Origin: Aurantiacibacter gangjinensis
GTDB lineage: Bacteria > Pseudomonadota > Alphaproteobacteria > Sphingomonadales > Sphingomonadaceae
Reading direction: 5' to 3'
Length of the DNA: 64,000 bases
NCBI RefSeq assembly: GCF_001886695.1
Contig: NZ_CP018097.1
Location: forward strand, 2,431,030 to 2,495,029
The notes under the pieces are model-generated. The model saw nothing but the letters and a program-made list of their open reading frames with translations. It was not told the origin of the DNA and ran no database searches. Positions 35,039-44,075 of this stretch are shown here, piece by piece; the first letter of the stretch is position 1, and the number at the start of each line of letters is the position of its first letter. The position numbers were made by a program, and so were the translations under genes.

Positions 35039-35159
35039 CGCGCCTCCCCCCTGCGCCTGATACCCACACAAACGCGCCTGCCAGTCCTACGCCTTCCTGC
35101 TGACGCGTCATCGCATGTTCGCCGAATGGGGTGTCAGGGTTGTGAGACACGGGTATCGC

Positions 35160-35525
35160 CTAGTTGATCGCGTAGACGACGGCGGTAGACCAGCTACCCT
35201 CGACCGGGTTGCCCGATCTGTCCAGCGCCGGTTCGAAGCGGGCATAGCGTTCCATCCCTCGGCATGCCGCATCGTCGAGGATCGGAAAGCCGCTGCTCTT
35301 GGTGATCCGGCAGGCATTCACCCGCCCATTTGTGCCCACCGTCACGGTAAACTGGACCCGGCCCTCCTGCTCCTGACGCAGCGCCCGGCTGGGATAGTTC
35401 TCGATGATCCGCCGCGCCCACTGGGCCTGTTCGAGCGGCACTGCGCCACGGGACAGATCGGGCTCGCTTGTTGCGCATCCCGTCAGAAGAAGTCCCGTCG
35501 CTGCCAAGATGGTTACAAACCGCAT
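35160..35525 (-). CDS. Lipoprotein with TonB C-terminal domain
   Basis: A 121-residue protein with a lipobox (LLLTGC, cysteine at residue 16), so it is probably a lipoprotein. The rest (about 30-121) resembles the TonB/TolA C-terminal fold: an Arg-rich EYPSRALRQEQEGRV-like stretch (here ENYPSRALRQEQEGRVQFTV), then NGRVNACRITKSSG and LDDAACRGMERYARFEPA. It has no N-terminal membrane anchor of the usual TonB kind. The ATG at 35525 lies 10 bp after the uvrC stop. Its partner is not evident; such proteins can be uncoupled from TonB duty. Confidence 0.85.
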   Translation of the reverse strand: MRFVTILAATGLLLTGCATSEPDLSRGAVPLEQAQWARRIIENYPSRALRQEQEGRVQFTVTVGTNGRVNACRITKSSGFPILDDAACRGMERYARFEPALDRSGNPVEGSWSTAVVYAIN

Positions 35526-35535
35526 CTCTGCCCCC

Positions 35536-37494
35536 TCATCCACTCGCATGGTAAAAATCATACACCGTTTGCGCAACGCTTTCGCTTACGCCCGGCACGC
35601 GCTTCAGATCGTCCAGCGCGGCGGCGCGGACTTTGCTGGCGGTGCCGAAATGCAGCAGCAGGGCGCGCTTGCGGGCCGGGCCGATGCCGGGGATCTCGTC
35701 CAGCGGGCTGGCGCTGATGGCGCGGCTGCGCTTGGCGCGGTGCGCGCCGATCACGTAGCGGTGCACCTCGTCGCGCAGGCGTTGCAGGTAGAACAGGACG
35801 GGCGAATTGGTAGGCAGCGTTTTTTCGCGCCCGTCGGGAAAGTGAAACACCTCGCGCCCCTCGCGCCCGTGATGCGGACCCTTGGCGATGGCGATCAGCG
35901 GCACATCGTCTATGCCCAGTTCCTCCAGCGTATCGCGCACCGATGACATCTGGCCCTTGCCGCCATCGATCAACACGAGGTCGGGCCAGACGCCCGCCTG
36001 TTCGCGGTCAGGGTCTTCCGTCATCGCCCGGCTAAAACGGCGCTGCATCACCTCGCGCATCATGCCGAAATCGTCATTGGTCTGCGCGGTCTTGATGTTG
36101 AACTTGCGGTACTGGTTCTTCACGAAGCCCTCCGGCCCCGCGACGATGAACGCCCCCACCGCCTTCGCGCCCTGGATGTGACTGTTATCGTAAACCTCGA
36201 TCCGCGTGGGGACTTCGGGCAGCTCCAAGAACTCGGTCATTTCGCGCATGATCTTCGCCTGCGTGCCGCTTTCGGCCAAACGCCGGTCAAGCGCCTCCAC
36301 GGCGTTGCGTTTTGCCTGCTCCATCAGCTTGCGCCGCTCGCCGCGCTGGGGGGTGGAAATTTGCACCTTGCGCTCAGCCAACTGGCAGAATGCCTCTTCC
36401 AGCAGCTCCTGCTCTGGCAGGGTGCGATCGACGAGAATATGGCGCGGCGGCGGCACCTCTTCATAGAATTGCAGCAGCACATCGGCCAGCACATCGGCCT
36501 CGTCCAAATCGCCGGTATTCTTCGGGAAAAAGGCGCGGTGCCCCCAGTTCTGCCCGCCGCGCACGAAAAAGCCCTGCACCGCGATCTGGCCGCCCTTGGC
36601 ATGCAGGGCAAAGACATCGGCATCTCCCACGCCATCGGCATTCACCGCCTGGCTGCCCTGGATGAAGGTCGCCGCGCGCAGCCGGTCGCGCAGCAGCGCC
36701 GCGGTTTCGAAATCGAGATCCGCCGCGGCCTTGGCCATCTGCTTTTCGATCTTGGCCTGCACGGCGCCTGACTTGCCGCCGAGGAAGTCCTTCGCCTGCC
36801 GCAGCAGTTCGTCATAGCCTTCCTTGTCGATCCGCCCGACGCAGGGCGCGCTGCATCTTTTGATCTGGTAGAGGAGGCAAGGCCGCTCCCGCCGCGAGAA
36901 AAAGCTGTCGGTGCAGGATCTTAAGAGAAACAGTTTCTGCAGCGCGTTGATCGTGGTGTTCACCGATCCGGCGCTCGCGAACGGCCCATAATAGCTGCCC
37001 TTGTGCCGCCGCGCGCCGCGATGTTTCAGGATGCGCGGGAAGGCGTGGCCTTCGCGGAGCAGTATGAAGGGGAAGCTTTTATCGTCACGCAGCAACACGT
37101 TGTAAGGCGGGCGAAAACGCTTGATGAACTGCGCTTCCAGCAGCAGCGCCTCGGCCTCCGAATTGGTGGTGACGATTTCCATGGCGCGCGTCTGGCTGAC
37201 CATGCGTTTCAGCCGGTTGGAAAGCGCCTTGATCTGCGTGTAATTCGCCACCCGCGCCTTCAGGCTGCGTGCCTTGCCCACGTAAAGCACATCGCCGCGC
37301 GCATCGAGCATGCGGTAGACGCCGGGCTTGGGCTTCAGCGTCTTCACCACTTCGCGGATGGCGGTGGTGCCCGCTTCCAGATCGGGCTGCGCGCCTTTCT
37401 GTCCGCTGCCTTTGACGGTGTAAGCCGCGCGCTCCTCGTTGAACCGCTCCTTGCCCCGGGGATCGGGCGGAGAACCTGCTTCGCTGCGCGCCAT
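35536..37494 (-). CDS. uvrC: Excinuclease ABC subunit C
   Basis: A 652-residue UvrC that makes both incisions in nucleotide-excision repair. Domains in order: a charged extra N-terminus (about 1-50), GIY-YIG nuclease (about 53-135, with PGVYRM and LYVGKARSLKARV), Cys-rich motif (CLLYQIKRCSAPCVG), UVR domain (EKQMAKAAADLDFETAALLRDR, read here as DLDFETAALLRDR), the RNase H-like nuclease (EVYDNSHIQG ... LVLIDGGKGQ), and a helix-hairpin-helix (IPGIGPARKRALL). The ATG at 37494 is chosen because MARSEAG fits; upstream sequence is Arg-rich and random. It is followed by a lipoprotein gene. Confidence 0.96.
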   Translation of the reverse strand: MARSEAGSPPDPRGKERFNEERAAYTVKGSGQKGAQPDLEAGTTAIREVVKTLKPKPGVYRMLDARGDVLYVGKARSLKARVANYTQIKALSNRLKRMVSQTRAMEIVTTNSEAEALLLEAQFIKRFRPPYNVLLRDDKSFPFILLREGHAFPRILKHRGARRHKGSYYGPFASAGSVNTTINALQKLFLLRSCTDSFFSRRERPCLLYQIKRCSAPCVGRIDKEGYDELLRQAKDFLGGKSGAVQAKIEKQMAKAAADLDFETAALLRDRLRAATFIQGSQAVNADGVGDADVFALHAKGGQIAVQGFFVRGGQNWGHRAFFPKNTGDLDEADVLADVLLQFYEEVPPPRHILVDRTLPEQELLEEAFCQLAERKVQISTPQRGERRKLMEQAKRNAVEALDRRLAESGTQAKIMREMTEFLELPEVPTRIEVYDNSHIQGAKAVGAFIVAGPEGFVKNQYRKFNIKTAQTNDDFGMMREVMQRRFSRAMTEDPDREQAGVWPDLVLIDGGKGQMSSVRDTLEELGIDDVPLIAIAKGPHHGREGREVFHFPDGREKTLPTNSPVLFYLQRLRDEVHRYVIGAHRAKRSRAISASPLDEIPGIGPARKRALLLHFGTASKVRAAALDDLKRVPGVSESVAQTVYDFYHASG

Positions 37495-37570
37495 GGCCCA
37501 CAGATAGGCGGGGGATGCACGTTTCTCAATTGCTTGCGTGACGCGGTGTTTACAGGCACCTCGCAAAGCC

Positions 37571-38854
37571 ATGGACGGATCGACGACGACGGAAAAGCTC
37601 GCCCCGAAGCGCACGGTGGGCTTTTGGGGCAATGCGCTATTCCAGCTGAATGGCATGATCGGCAGCGGCATCTTTGCCCTGCCCGCCGTGCTGGTGGCCG
37701 CCGTGGGCAGCTTTGCGCCCATGATGATGCTGATCGGCGGGGTGATCTTCCTGCCGCTGGTGCTCGTCTTCGCATGGCTCGCCCGCCGGTATGACGGGAC
37801 GGGCGGGCCGATCCTCTACGGCAAGACGGCCTTCGGCGATTTTGCGGGGTTCCAGGCAGGCTGGGGCCGCTACGCCTCCGGCATGGTGGCCATGGCGGCG
37901 AACACCCATGTGATGATCGCCTATTTCGCGGCCATCTTCCCAGCTCTGGAGGATGTGACTGTCGCCACCGTGGTCGTCGTGCTCACGATCCTCGCCTTCA
38001 CCGTCATCAACCTGTTTTCCATGCGGCAATCGGTCAACACGCTCGGCGGGCTGACGGTGCTGAAGCTGGTGCCGCTTGTTATCCTGATTGCTGCCGCCGT
38101 GTTCGGCCAATTCACCTCGCCCGGCATTGTGCTGCCGCAATTCAGCGAAGTGGAAAGCATCGTGCTGATCCTCTTCTATGCCTTCATCGGCTTCGAAGGG
38201 GTGACTGTGCCCGCAGGCGAATCCACCAATCCCAAGCGCGATATTCCCCGCGTGCTCGTCACGGTGCTGGCGGGCGTGACCGTCCTCTACGCCATCATCA
38301 TCTGGGCCTATCTGACAATTGCTCCGGCGCAGGACGAAAACATCAGCGCGCTGGCTAGCGCCGCACAGGTCGCGCTGGGCGATTGGGGCGCGCTGATGAT
38401 CGTGCTGTGCGCGGGCTTCTCCATCGCGGCAAACAGCTTTGGCGGTCTCATCATCGTGCCGCGCATGGCCTACGGCATGGCAGAGCAGAAGATGCTGCCC
38501 GCCTGGTTCGAGAAAGTGCATCCGCGCTTTCTGACGCCTTTCAATTCTATCGCCTTTTACGGCATCTTCTCAGCGGCCTTTGCCGTGTGGGACGGGTTCG
38601 TCGCGCTTGCCGCCGCCAGCACTTTGTGCCGCCTGCTCACCTATTGCATTACCGCCGCTGCCCTGCCGGTGATCGAGAAACGCGAAGGCATGTTGAACCC
38701 GCTTCACGCTGTGGTCGCCGTGCTGGCCTTTGCCGCCAGCGTGTGGATCGCCAGCCATGCCAATGCCGATGCGTGGCAGATGTTCGGCACGCTGGTGCTG
38801 GTGGGCACCGGGCTCTATTTCATCGCGCGGCGGCGGGATGCGGCTACAGCCTGA
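37571..38854 (+). CDS. APC-superfamily amino-acid permease
   Basis: A 427-residue transporter with about 12 membrane helices. The first helix has the GxGIF-type motif (GMIGSGIFALPAVL), and LFYAFIGFEGVTVPAGESTNPKRDIPRVL, read here as GFEGVTVPAGESTNPKRDIP, is the conserved loop. It probably imports or exchanges amino acids; the substrate is not predictable. The ATG at 37571 is chosen. The flavoprotein gene follows after 3 bp, so the two may be co-transcribed. Confidence 0.88.
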   Translation: MDGSTTTEKLAPKRTVGFWGNALFQLNGMIGSGIFALPAVLVAAVGSFAPMMMLIGGVIFLPLVLVFAWLARRYDGTGGPILYGKTAFGDFAGFQAGWGRYASGMVAMAANTHVMIAYFAAIFPALEDVTVATVVVVLTILAFTVINLFSMRQSVNTLGGLTVLKLVPLVILIAAAVFGQFTSPGIVLPQFSEVESIVLILFYAFIGFEGVTVPAGESTNPKRDIPRVLVTVLAGVTVLYAIIIWAYLTIAPAQDENISALASAAQVALGDWGALMIVLCAGFSIAANSFGGLIIVPRMAYGMAEQKMLPAWFEKVHPRFLTPFNSIAFYGIFSAAFAVWDGFVALAAASTLCRLLTYCITAAALPVIEKREGMLNPLHAVVAVLAFAASVWIASHANADAWQMFGTLVLVGTGLYFIARRRDAATA

Positions 38855-38857
38855 AGC

Positions 38858-40039
38858 ATGAGCGACACGTTCGATGCCATCATCCTTGGCGGCGGGGCTG
38901 CCGGGCTTTTCTGCGCTGCCGAAGCGGCGAAGCGCGGACGCGATGTCTGCGTGCTGGAGCGGGCCGGAGCGGTGGGGAAGAAGATTCTCATCTCCGGCGG
39001 CGGGCGCTGCAATTTCACCAATATCGGCGCGGGTCCGGAAAATTACCTCAGCGCCAACCCGCATTTCGCCAAGAGCGCGCTGGCCCGCTACACGGCGCGC
39101 GACTTCCTCGACCTGGTCGAGAAGCACGGCATTGCGTGGCATGAGAAGACGTTAGGGCAGCTCTTTTGCGATGGCAGCGCGAAGCAGATCGTGCAGATGC
39201 TGCTGGACGAATGCGACGCCGCGCCCGGCGCGGTGGACATACGCTGCAATCAGGAGATCGGCGATGTATCGCGGGCCGGCGATAGCTTCACAGTCACCAC
39301 GCAGCACGGCAACATCACTGCGCCGAAGCTGGTCATCGCCACAGGCGGGCCGTCGATCCCCAAAATGGGCGCGAGCGATTTCGCCTACAGGCTGGCACGC
39401 CAGTTCGGCCTCAAGGTCGTCGAACCGCGCCCTGCCCTCGTGCCGCTTACGCTTGGTGGAGAGGATGTGCTGTTCCGCGAGCTTTCGGGCGTCGCCGCGC
39501 CGGTGGAAGCCAGCGCCGCCAAGGGCCGCTTCCGCGAAGCTGCGCTGTTTACCCATCGCGGACTGTCCGGCCCGGCCATCCTGCAAGCCTCCAGCTATTG
39601 GACCCCCGGCGAGCCGGTGACGGTTAATTTCCTGCCGGACCTGCCTGCCGACTGGCTGCTGGACGCAAAGCGCGATCGCCCGCGTATCACCATGAAGGCC
39701 GCCCTGCGCGAGCACTTGCCCGACAGGCTCGCCGATACGCTTTCGGAGCGGCTCGGCGTGTCGACGGAACTGGGCAACGCACCGGACAAGGCCCTTCGCG
39801 CCGCGCAGGAGAAGCTGGCGCGCTGGACCTTCCGACCTAACGGCACCGAAGGCTTTGCCAAAGCCGAAGTCACCATCGGCGGCATCGCCACCGGCGAATT
39901 GTCATCGCAAACGATGGAGGCGAAGAACGTGCCCGGCCTGTTCGCCATCGGCGAGGCGGTGGACGTCACCGGTTGGCTGGGCGGCTACAATTTTCAATGG
40001 GCCTGGGCGAGCGGCCACGCGGCGGCCCAGGCGCTCTGA
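38858..40039 (+). CDS. HI0933/BaiN-family NAD(P)/FAD-dependent oxidoreductase
   Basis: A 393-residue flavoprotein. The N-terminal FAD-binding motif ILGGGAAGLFCAAEAA is followed by the family strings GKKILISGGGRCNFTN and, near the C-terminus, VTIGGIATGE and IGEAVDVTGWLGGYNFQWAWASG. Members of the family are flavin reductases; some (BaiN) act on bile-acid intermediates, but the natural substrate here is unknown. It starts 3 bp after the APC permease stop. Confidence 0.92.
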   Translation: MSDTFDAIILGGGAAGLFCAAEAAKRGRDVCVLERAGAVGKKILISGGGRCNFTNIGAGPENYLSANPHFAKSALARYTARDFLDLVEKHGIAWHEKTLGQLFCDGSAKQIVQMLLDECDAAPGAVDIRCNQEIGDVSRAGDSFTVTTQHGNITAPKLVIATGGPSIPKMGASDFAYRLARQFGLKVVEPRPALVPLTLGGEDVLFRELSGVAAPVEASAAKGRFREAALFTHRGLSGPAILQASSYWTPGEPVTVNFLPDLPADWLLDAKRDRPRITMKAALREHLPDRLADTLSERLGVSTELGNAPDKALRAAQEKLARWTFRPNGTEGFAKAEVTIGGIATGELSSQTMEAKNVPGLFAIGEAVDVTGWLGGYNFQWAWASGHAAAQAL

Positions 40040-40070
40040 AGAAAACCAGCCGCGCCGCATTCGGCGGTGC

Positions 40071-40127
40071 GCAGCGCAGCGGAGCGGAGCGCGTCTAGCG
40101 ACGACGAACGCGCGGATGTGCGTCCGC
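40071..40127. repeat. GGAT-loop hairpin element, copy 1
   Basis: The string tctagcgacgacgaa (40094-40108) leads into a 6-bp stem (40108-40113 with 40118-40123) with the loop GGAT. A second copy at 54817-54870 shares the left flank and the loop. It lies between convergent genes, 7 bp past the receptor stop, on the minus strand. Confidence 0.6.
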
Positions 40128-40129
40128 CA

Positions 40130-42985
40130 TCAGAAGAGCTTCCTGAATTCGATTTCGAAGCTGCGACCCACCGGATCGATCAGGAACGGCTGGTAGCGCA
40201 GCGGCACATCGCCATTGCTGTCCGTCACGCGCTGGCGCGCGTCGAACACATTCTCCACATCGAAGCTGATGCGTGTATTTTCGAAAAACGGCACCGCTTC
40301 CACTAGCCAGTCGCGCTCCCCAAGGTCCACGAAGGTGCGAATATCGAGCGTGAACAGGTCGCTGAAAAAAAGGTCCGTGCTGCCCGCCAGTTCCGACCCC
40401 TCGATGCGCGAAGGGCCGACATAGCGAGCGAAGGGCAGCACGCCCATGCCATCGTAGAAGATGCCGCTGAACCAGCGCAGCGTATGACGCGGCTGTCCGC
40501 CGCCGGACAGCGCATCGCCTTCCAGCAGGTCGAGGCGCGGGATGCCCTCCGCAATCAGGACCGTATTCTCGAACTCGTAGGCGTAGTTGAAGCCGGCAAA
40601 CCAGTTCCATTGCGGCGGGCCGTCATCGCCGCCGCCGAAACGCCCGAAACCGCGTCCGCGACCGCGTCCGCCGCCACGACCGCCACCGCGCGCCTGACCG
40701 GCTGCCGGAGGGCCACCGGCAGCGCAGAACCGTTCACGCAGGGCGGCGAAGCGTTCAGGATCGATGCGACCGTTCTCGCCCGTCAGCCGCTGGAGGATTT
40801 GCGGCGGGATGACGATCGGGTTGCCTTCCTCGTCCACCGGCGGATCTTCGCCATTGGCAGCGGCTTCGGCCGCAGCATTGAAGCGTTCGAGCAGAACCTC
40901 CGGATCGGTGCCGCAGAATTGCTCTCGCAAAGCTGCGAATTGTGCCGCGCCAGGGCGGCCCGCACCGCCGCCCGGGCCTGCGCCCTGTCCACTGCCCTGC
41001 CCGCCGCCGGGCCGACCACCGCGCGCGCCCTGCGGTGGCCCGCCGCCACCCGGACCGCCTGCTTCCTCTTCCGCGCCGCCAAAGCTGCCGCGGAAATTGA
41101 ACTGTACGGAAAGGCGACGCACATCCTGCTCGGCAAAGGTCACGAAGCGATTGTCCAGCTCCAGCAGCGTGCCGTCGACATCGCGCGTCACCCTGCCGGG
41201 AAACGCCGCCTCGATCGCAGGCGTCAGCACCGGAAATCCCGCCGTCGTGTCTTCCGAATGGTTGTCGAAATACTCGATCTGCACACGGCCATTGTCGATG
41301 AAGCTGGCAAATTCGGGCAATTCCCAGTTCAGGCCGAATTTCCAATCGCTCTGCTGCTGGGCGGGCAGCAGTGGATTGCCGCCGGTGACCACGGTCGCGA
41401 AAACCGTTTCATTATTGAGGAAATCGAACACCGGCACATTGGGCGTGGCGATGGTGTTCGAGCCGAGCTGGGTGAGCGATGGCGAGCTTTCCGCGGAGAA
41501 ATAGGTGGCGGTGAGCGACAGCCTCTCCGTCAGCCCCCATACCGCACCTGCCGTCCAATCGAACAATGTGCCGAAATCGCTCTGCTCGAACAGGTTGGCG
41601 CTGAAGTTCAGGCTGACATCCCCGATCGCGTCGCCGAAATCCTCCCGCCGGCTGGTGAGGGGAATGCTGGTGCTGGCGCCCAGCTGGAACCGGCTGCGGT
41701 CGAGGTCGAGAACGTCCGACAGGCTGCGCGTGTCGCTGCTCTCGATACCATTCCCGACATAGCCCGCCACCAGCGTCAGCGACACATCGCCGCCCGGCAA
41801 CAATAGCGGATCGGTCTGCGCGGTCAGCAGGCTGGTGATGCGATAGGTATCGTTTTGCGCTACGGCGAACCCGGCGTCGGGAAACGGGCCGAGAGGTGCA
41901 TCCAGCGCCAGATCGCCCGCGAGCGCGGCGGCGCGCAGATCGGCTGTGTCGAAGCGATTGGCAATGCGGCTTGTGCCGCTGGCGAGGTTCGCATCGGCCG
42001 TGGCGGTGATTTCCCAGTCGCCCGCCTCGGTATTCAGCGTCGCGCCGAAGGAATAGCTGTCGCCGTCCCTGTCCACCACCAGGGGATCGAGGGCGTTGAA
42101 CGTGCGCAAGACCGGCGCACTTGCCGGATCGGGCCCTTGCAGCAGCACACTGTCCAGCCCCTGGAAGCTGGTGCCCTCTTCATATCCGTAAGTAGCATTG
42201 AGGCTGAGCGACGTGCCCGCATCACCAATGGCGGTCGTCCAGTTTGCTGTCGCTTCCACCCCGGTGGATTCTCCGCGCAGACTGCGGAAAGCGGCGGGGT
42301 CGGGATCGGTGCTAAATGTGGGGACCGCACTGTCGGGCTGGATGATGCCGCGTTCGGCCTCGGTAAGCAGTGTCGAGTTGTTGACTTCGACATTCAGATT
42401 GAGGCGGCTGGGATCGTTGAGGCGCAGATAGGCGATGTCGGCTTCCTGGTTGGAGAAACCGCCTGCCCAAGGCTGCGAGTATTCGAGCTCCACCGTGGTG
42501 CTGGAAAAGTCGTCCTTCAGGATGATATTGACCACGCGCTGGTCGGCGGAATAGCCGAATTCCAGCGCCGTCTCCTCGTTCAGAACCTCGAAGCGCTCGA
42601 TCGCCTCGCTGGGATAGCTGCGCAATTCGCGGAAAGACGAGATACGGCGGCCATTCACCAGGAACACCTGCCCCCCGCCGCCGCGTCCGCGATTGCTGGA
42701 AACCTGCGGGCCGAGAAGCTCGACGAGATCGGAAATCGTTGCCGCGCCATAGGCGGCAATCGCTTCTTCATCCAGTTCGAGGATTGGCGGCTGGTCGGTA
42801 TCGACCAAGCCTGCAAGGCGCGCACCGATCACCACGATCTGGTTCAGATCGTCATCCGCTGAATCCTCCGGCGCCGGAGTATCCTCGTCCTGCGGCGGCT
42901 CCGGAGGGGCGTCCTGCGCGCCGACCGGCGTAGAAAAGCTTGCACTGGCAAGCGCGATGGCGCTGCAGGAGAGGATGAATCGCAA
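40130..42985 (-). CDS. TonB-dependent receptor with large Gly-rich insertion
   Basis: A 951-residue outer-membrane protein. It has a signal peptide (cleavage after VGA-Q), a plug (about 75-160; QVFLVNGRRISSFRELR), and a barrel ending in ...FRKLF with the C-terminal Phe needed for BAM insertion. The start TTG at 42985 is chosen because GGAG lies seven bases before it and the signal peptide begins there; an ATG at 43042 adds 19 residues without a ribosome site. Residues about 637-791 are an insertion of two Gly-rich linkers around a repeated FAALRE(Q/R)FC unit, described under findings. The transported substrate is unknown. Confidence 0.88.
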   Translation of the reverse strand: MRFILSCSAIALASASFSTPVGAQDAPPEPPQDEDTPAPEDSADDDLNQIVVIGARLAGLVDTDQPPILELDEEAIAAYGAATISDLVELLGPQVSSNRGRGGGGQVFLVNGRRISSFRELRSYPSEAIERFEVLNEETALEFGYSADQRVVNIILKDDFSSTTVELEYSQPWAGGFSNQEADIAYLRLNDPSRLNLNVEVNNSTLLTEAERGIIQPDSAVPTFSTDPDPAAFRSLRGESTGVEATANWTTAIGDAGTSLSLNATYGYEEGTSFQGLDSVLLQGPDPASAPVLRTFNALDPLVVDRDGDSYSFGATLNTEAGDWEITATADANLASGTSRIANRFDTADLRAAALAGDLALDAPLGPFPDAGFAVAQNDTYRITSLLTAQTDPLLLPGGDVSLTLVAGYVGNGIESSDTRSLSDVLDLDRSRFQLGASTSIPLTSRREDFGDAIGDVSLNFSANLFEQSDFGTLFDWTAGAVWGLTERLSLTATYFSAESSPSLTQLGSNTIATPNVPVFDFLNNETVFATVVTGGNPLLPAQQQSDWKFGLNWELPEFASFIDNGRVQIEYFDNHSEDTTAGFPVLTPAIEAAFPGRVTRDVDGTLLELDNRFVTFAEQDVRRLSVQFNFRGSFGGAEEEAGGPGGGGPPQGARGGRPGGGQGSGQGAGPGGGAGRPGAAQFAALREQFCGTDPEVLLERFNAAAEAAANGEDPPVDEEGNPIVIPPQILQRLTGENGRIDPERFAALRERFCAAGGPPAAGQARGGGRGGGRGRGRGFGRFGGGDDGPPQWNWFAGFNYAYEFENTVLIAEGIPRLDLLEGDALSGGGQPRHTLRWFSGIFYDGMGVLPFARYVGPSRIEGSELAGSTDLFFSDLFTLDIRTFVDLGERDWLVEAVPFFENTRISFDVENVFDARQRVTDSNGDVPLRYQPFLIDPVGRSFEIEFRKLF

Positions 42986-43228
42986 AGCGTGAACTCCGAA
43001 AATGGCGGCGCAAGGTCTTACAAATGCGCCTTTTCGCACCATATGTTTGTGGCAGGCCCTAGAGGCAATACCGGCTCTTGTCGTAGACTGTCGCAGATTT
43101 GCGTCGCCTGTTCGTCGATTAGATCACCTGAACAACGCATGGCTTCCCTTTCTCGCATCGCGGCGCTAAAGGGCGCGGCCACGGATATGGCGGCTTTCCG
43201 CCGCAGACCAAAAGGACACAGATACTGA

Positions 43229-43483
43229 ATGGCTAAAGAAGAACTTCTCGAAATGCGCGGCAAGGTGGTGGAATTGCTGCCCAATGCCATGTTCCGCGTC
43301 GAGCTCGAGAATGGCCACGAAGTGCTGGGTCATACCGCAGGCCGCATGCGCAAGAACCGCATTCGCGTGCTGGTGGGCGATGAGGTGCTGTGCGAACTGA
43401 CGCCGTACGACCTGTCGAAAGCGCGCATCACCTACCGCTTCATGCCGGGCCGCAGCGGCCCGCCGGGTTACAACCCTTCGTAA
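43229..43483 (+). CDS. infA: Translation initiation factor IF-1
   Basis: An 84-residue OB-fold protein. [38 protein letters not shown] and the C-terminal RITYRF are characteristic. It binds the ribosomal A-site during initiation. The C-terminal tail [11 protein letters not shown] is longer than in enterobacteria and is typical for alphaproteobacteria. It opens a plus-strand run of infA, maf, an RNase E/G-like gene, yacG and tRNA-Phe. The 243 bp upstream hold no other gene. Confidence 0.97.
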   Translation: MAKEELLEMRGKVVELLPNAMFRVELENGHEVLGHTAGRMRKNRIRVLVGDEVLCELTPYDLSKARITYRFMPGRSGPPGYNPS

Positions 43484-43493
43484 ATTCGCGGGC

Positions 43494-44075
43494 ATGACAC
43501 CGCCCGCTTCAAAGCTCGTCCTCGCGTCGGCCAGTCCGCGGCGGCGCGAACTGCTTATGCGTATGGGCGTGGAGCCCGACGGCATAGCGCCCGCCGATAT
43601 CGACGAGACACCGCGGACAAGCGAATTGCCACGCGACTATGCCAAGCGCATGGCGCGCGAGAAAGCCGCCGCCGTGAGGGGCGAAGGTGCGTATGTGCTG
43701 GCAGGCGATACGGTCGTGGCAGCAGGTCGCCGCATCCTGCCCAAGGCCGAGGACGAAGCGACCGCGCGGCGCTGCCTCGAATTGCTCTCGGGCCGACGCC
43801 ACCGCGTCCTGTCCGCCATCGCGCTCGCCGCCCCTGACGGCACGATGCGCGAGCGGCTGAGCGAGACGCAGCTGAAATTCAAACGCCTCTCTGCGCAAGA
43901 GATCGACGCCTATATCGCTAGCGGCGAATGGGAAGGCAAAGCAGGCGGTTATGCCATACAGGGCGCAGCGGAAGCGCTGATCCCGTGGATACAGGGCAGC
44001 CATTCGGGCGTGGTCGGCCTGCCCCTTTACGAAACGCGCACGCTGCTGAAAGCTGCGGGGTTCCGCATTGGCTGA
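43494..44075 (+). CDS. maf: Maf-like nucleoside triphosphate pyrophosphatase
   Basis: A 193-residue Maf/YhdE-type protein that removes diphosphate from non-canonical or canonical nucleotides. It has LVLASASPRRRELL (substrate loop), ADIDETP, VLAGDTVV (catalytic Asp) and GKAGGYAIQG. The start follows infA by 10 bp. Its stop lies inside the start of the next gene. Confidence 0.93.
   Translation: MTPPASKLVLASASPRRRELLMRMGVEPDGIAPADIDETPRTSELPRDYAKRMAREKAAAVRGEGAYVLAGDTVVAAGRRILPKAEDEATARRCLELLSGRRHRVLSAIALAAPDGTMRERLSETQLKFKRLSAQEIDAYIASGEWEGKAGGYAIQGAAEALIPWIQGSHSGVVGLPLYETRTLLKAAGFRIG

Noticed and set aside
42989..43228. A 79-residue frame on the plus strand before infA
   Set aside because: No ribosome site, random composition, and it ends at the infA start; it probably only covers the promoter region.
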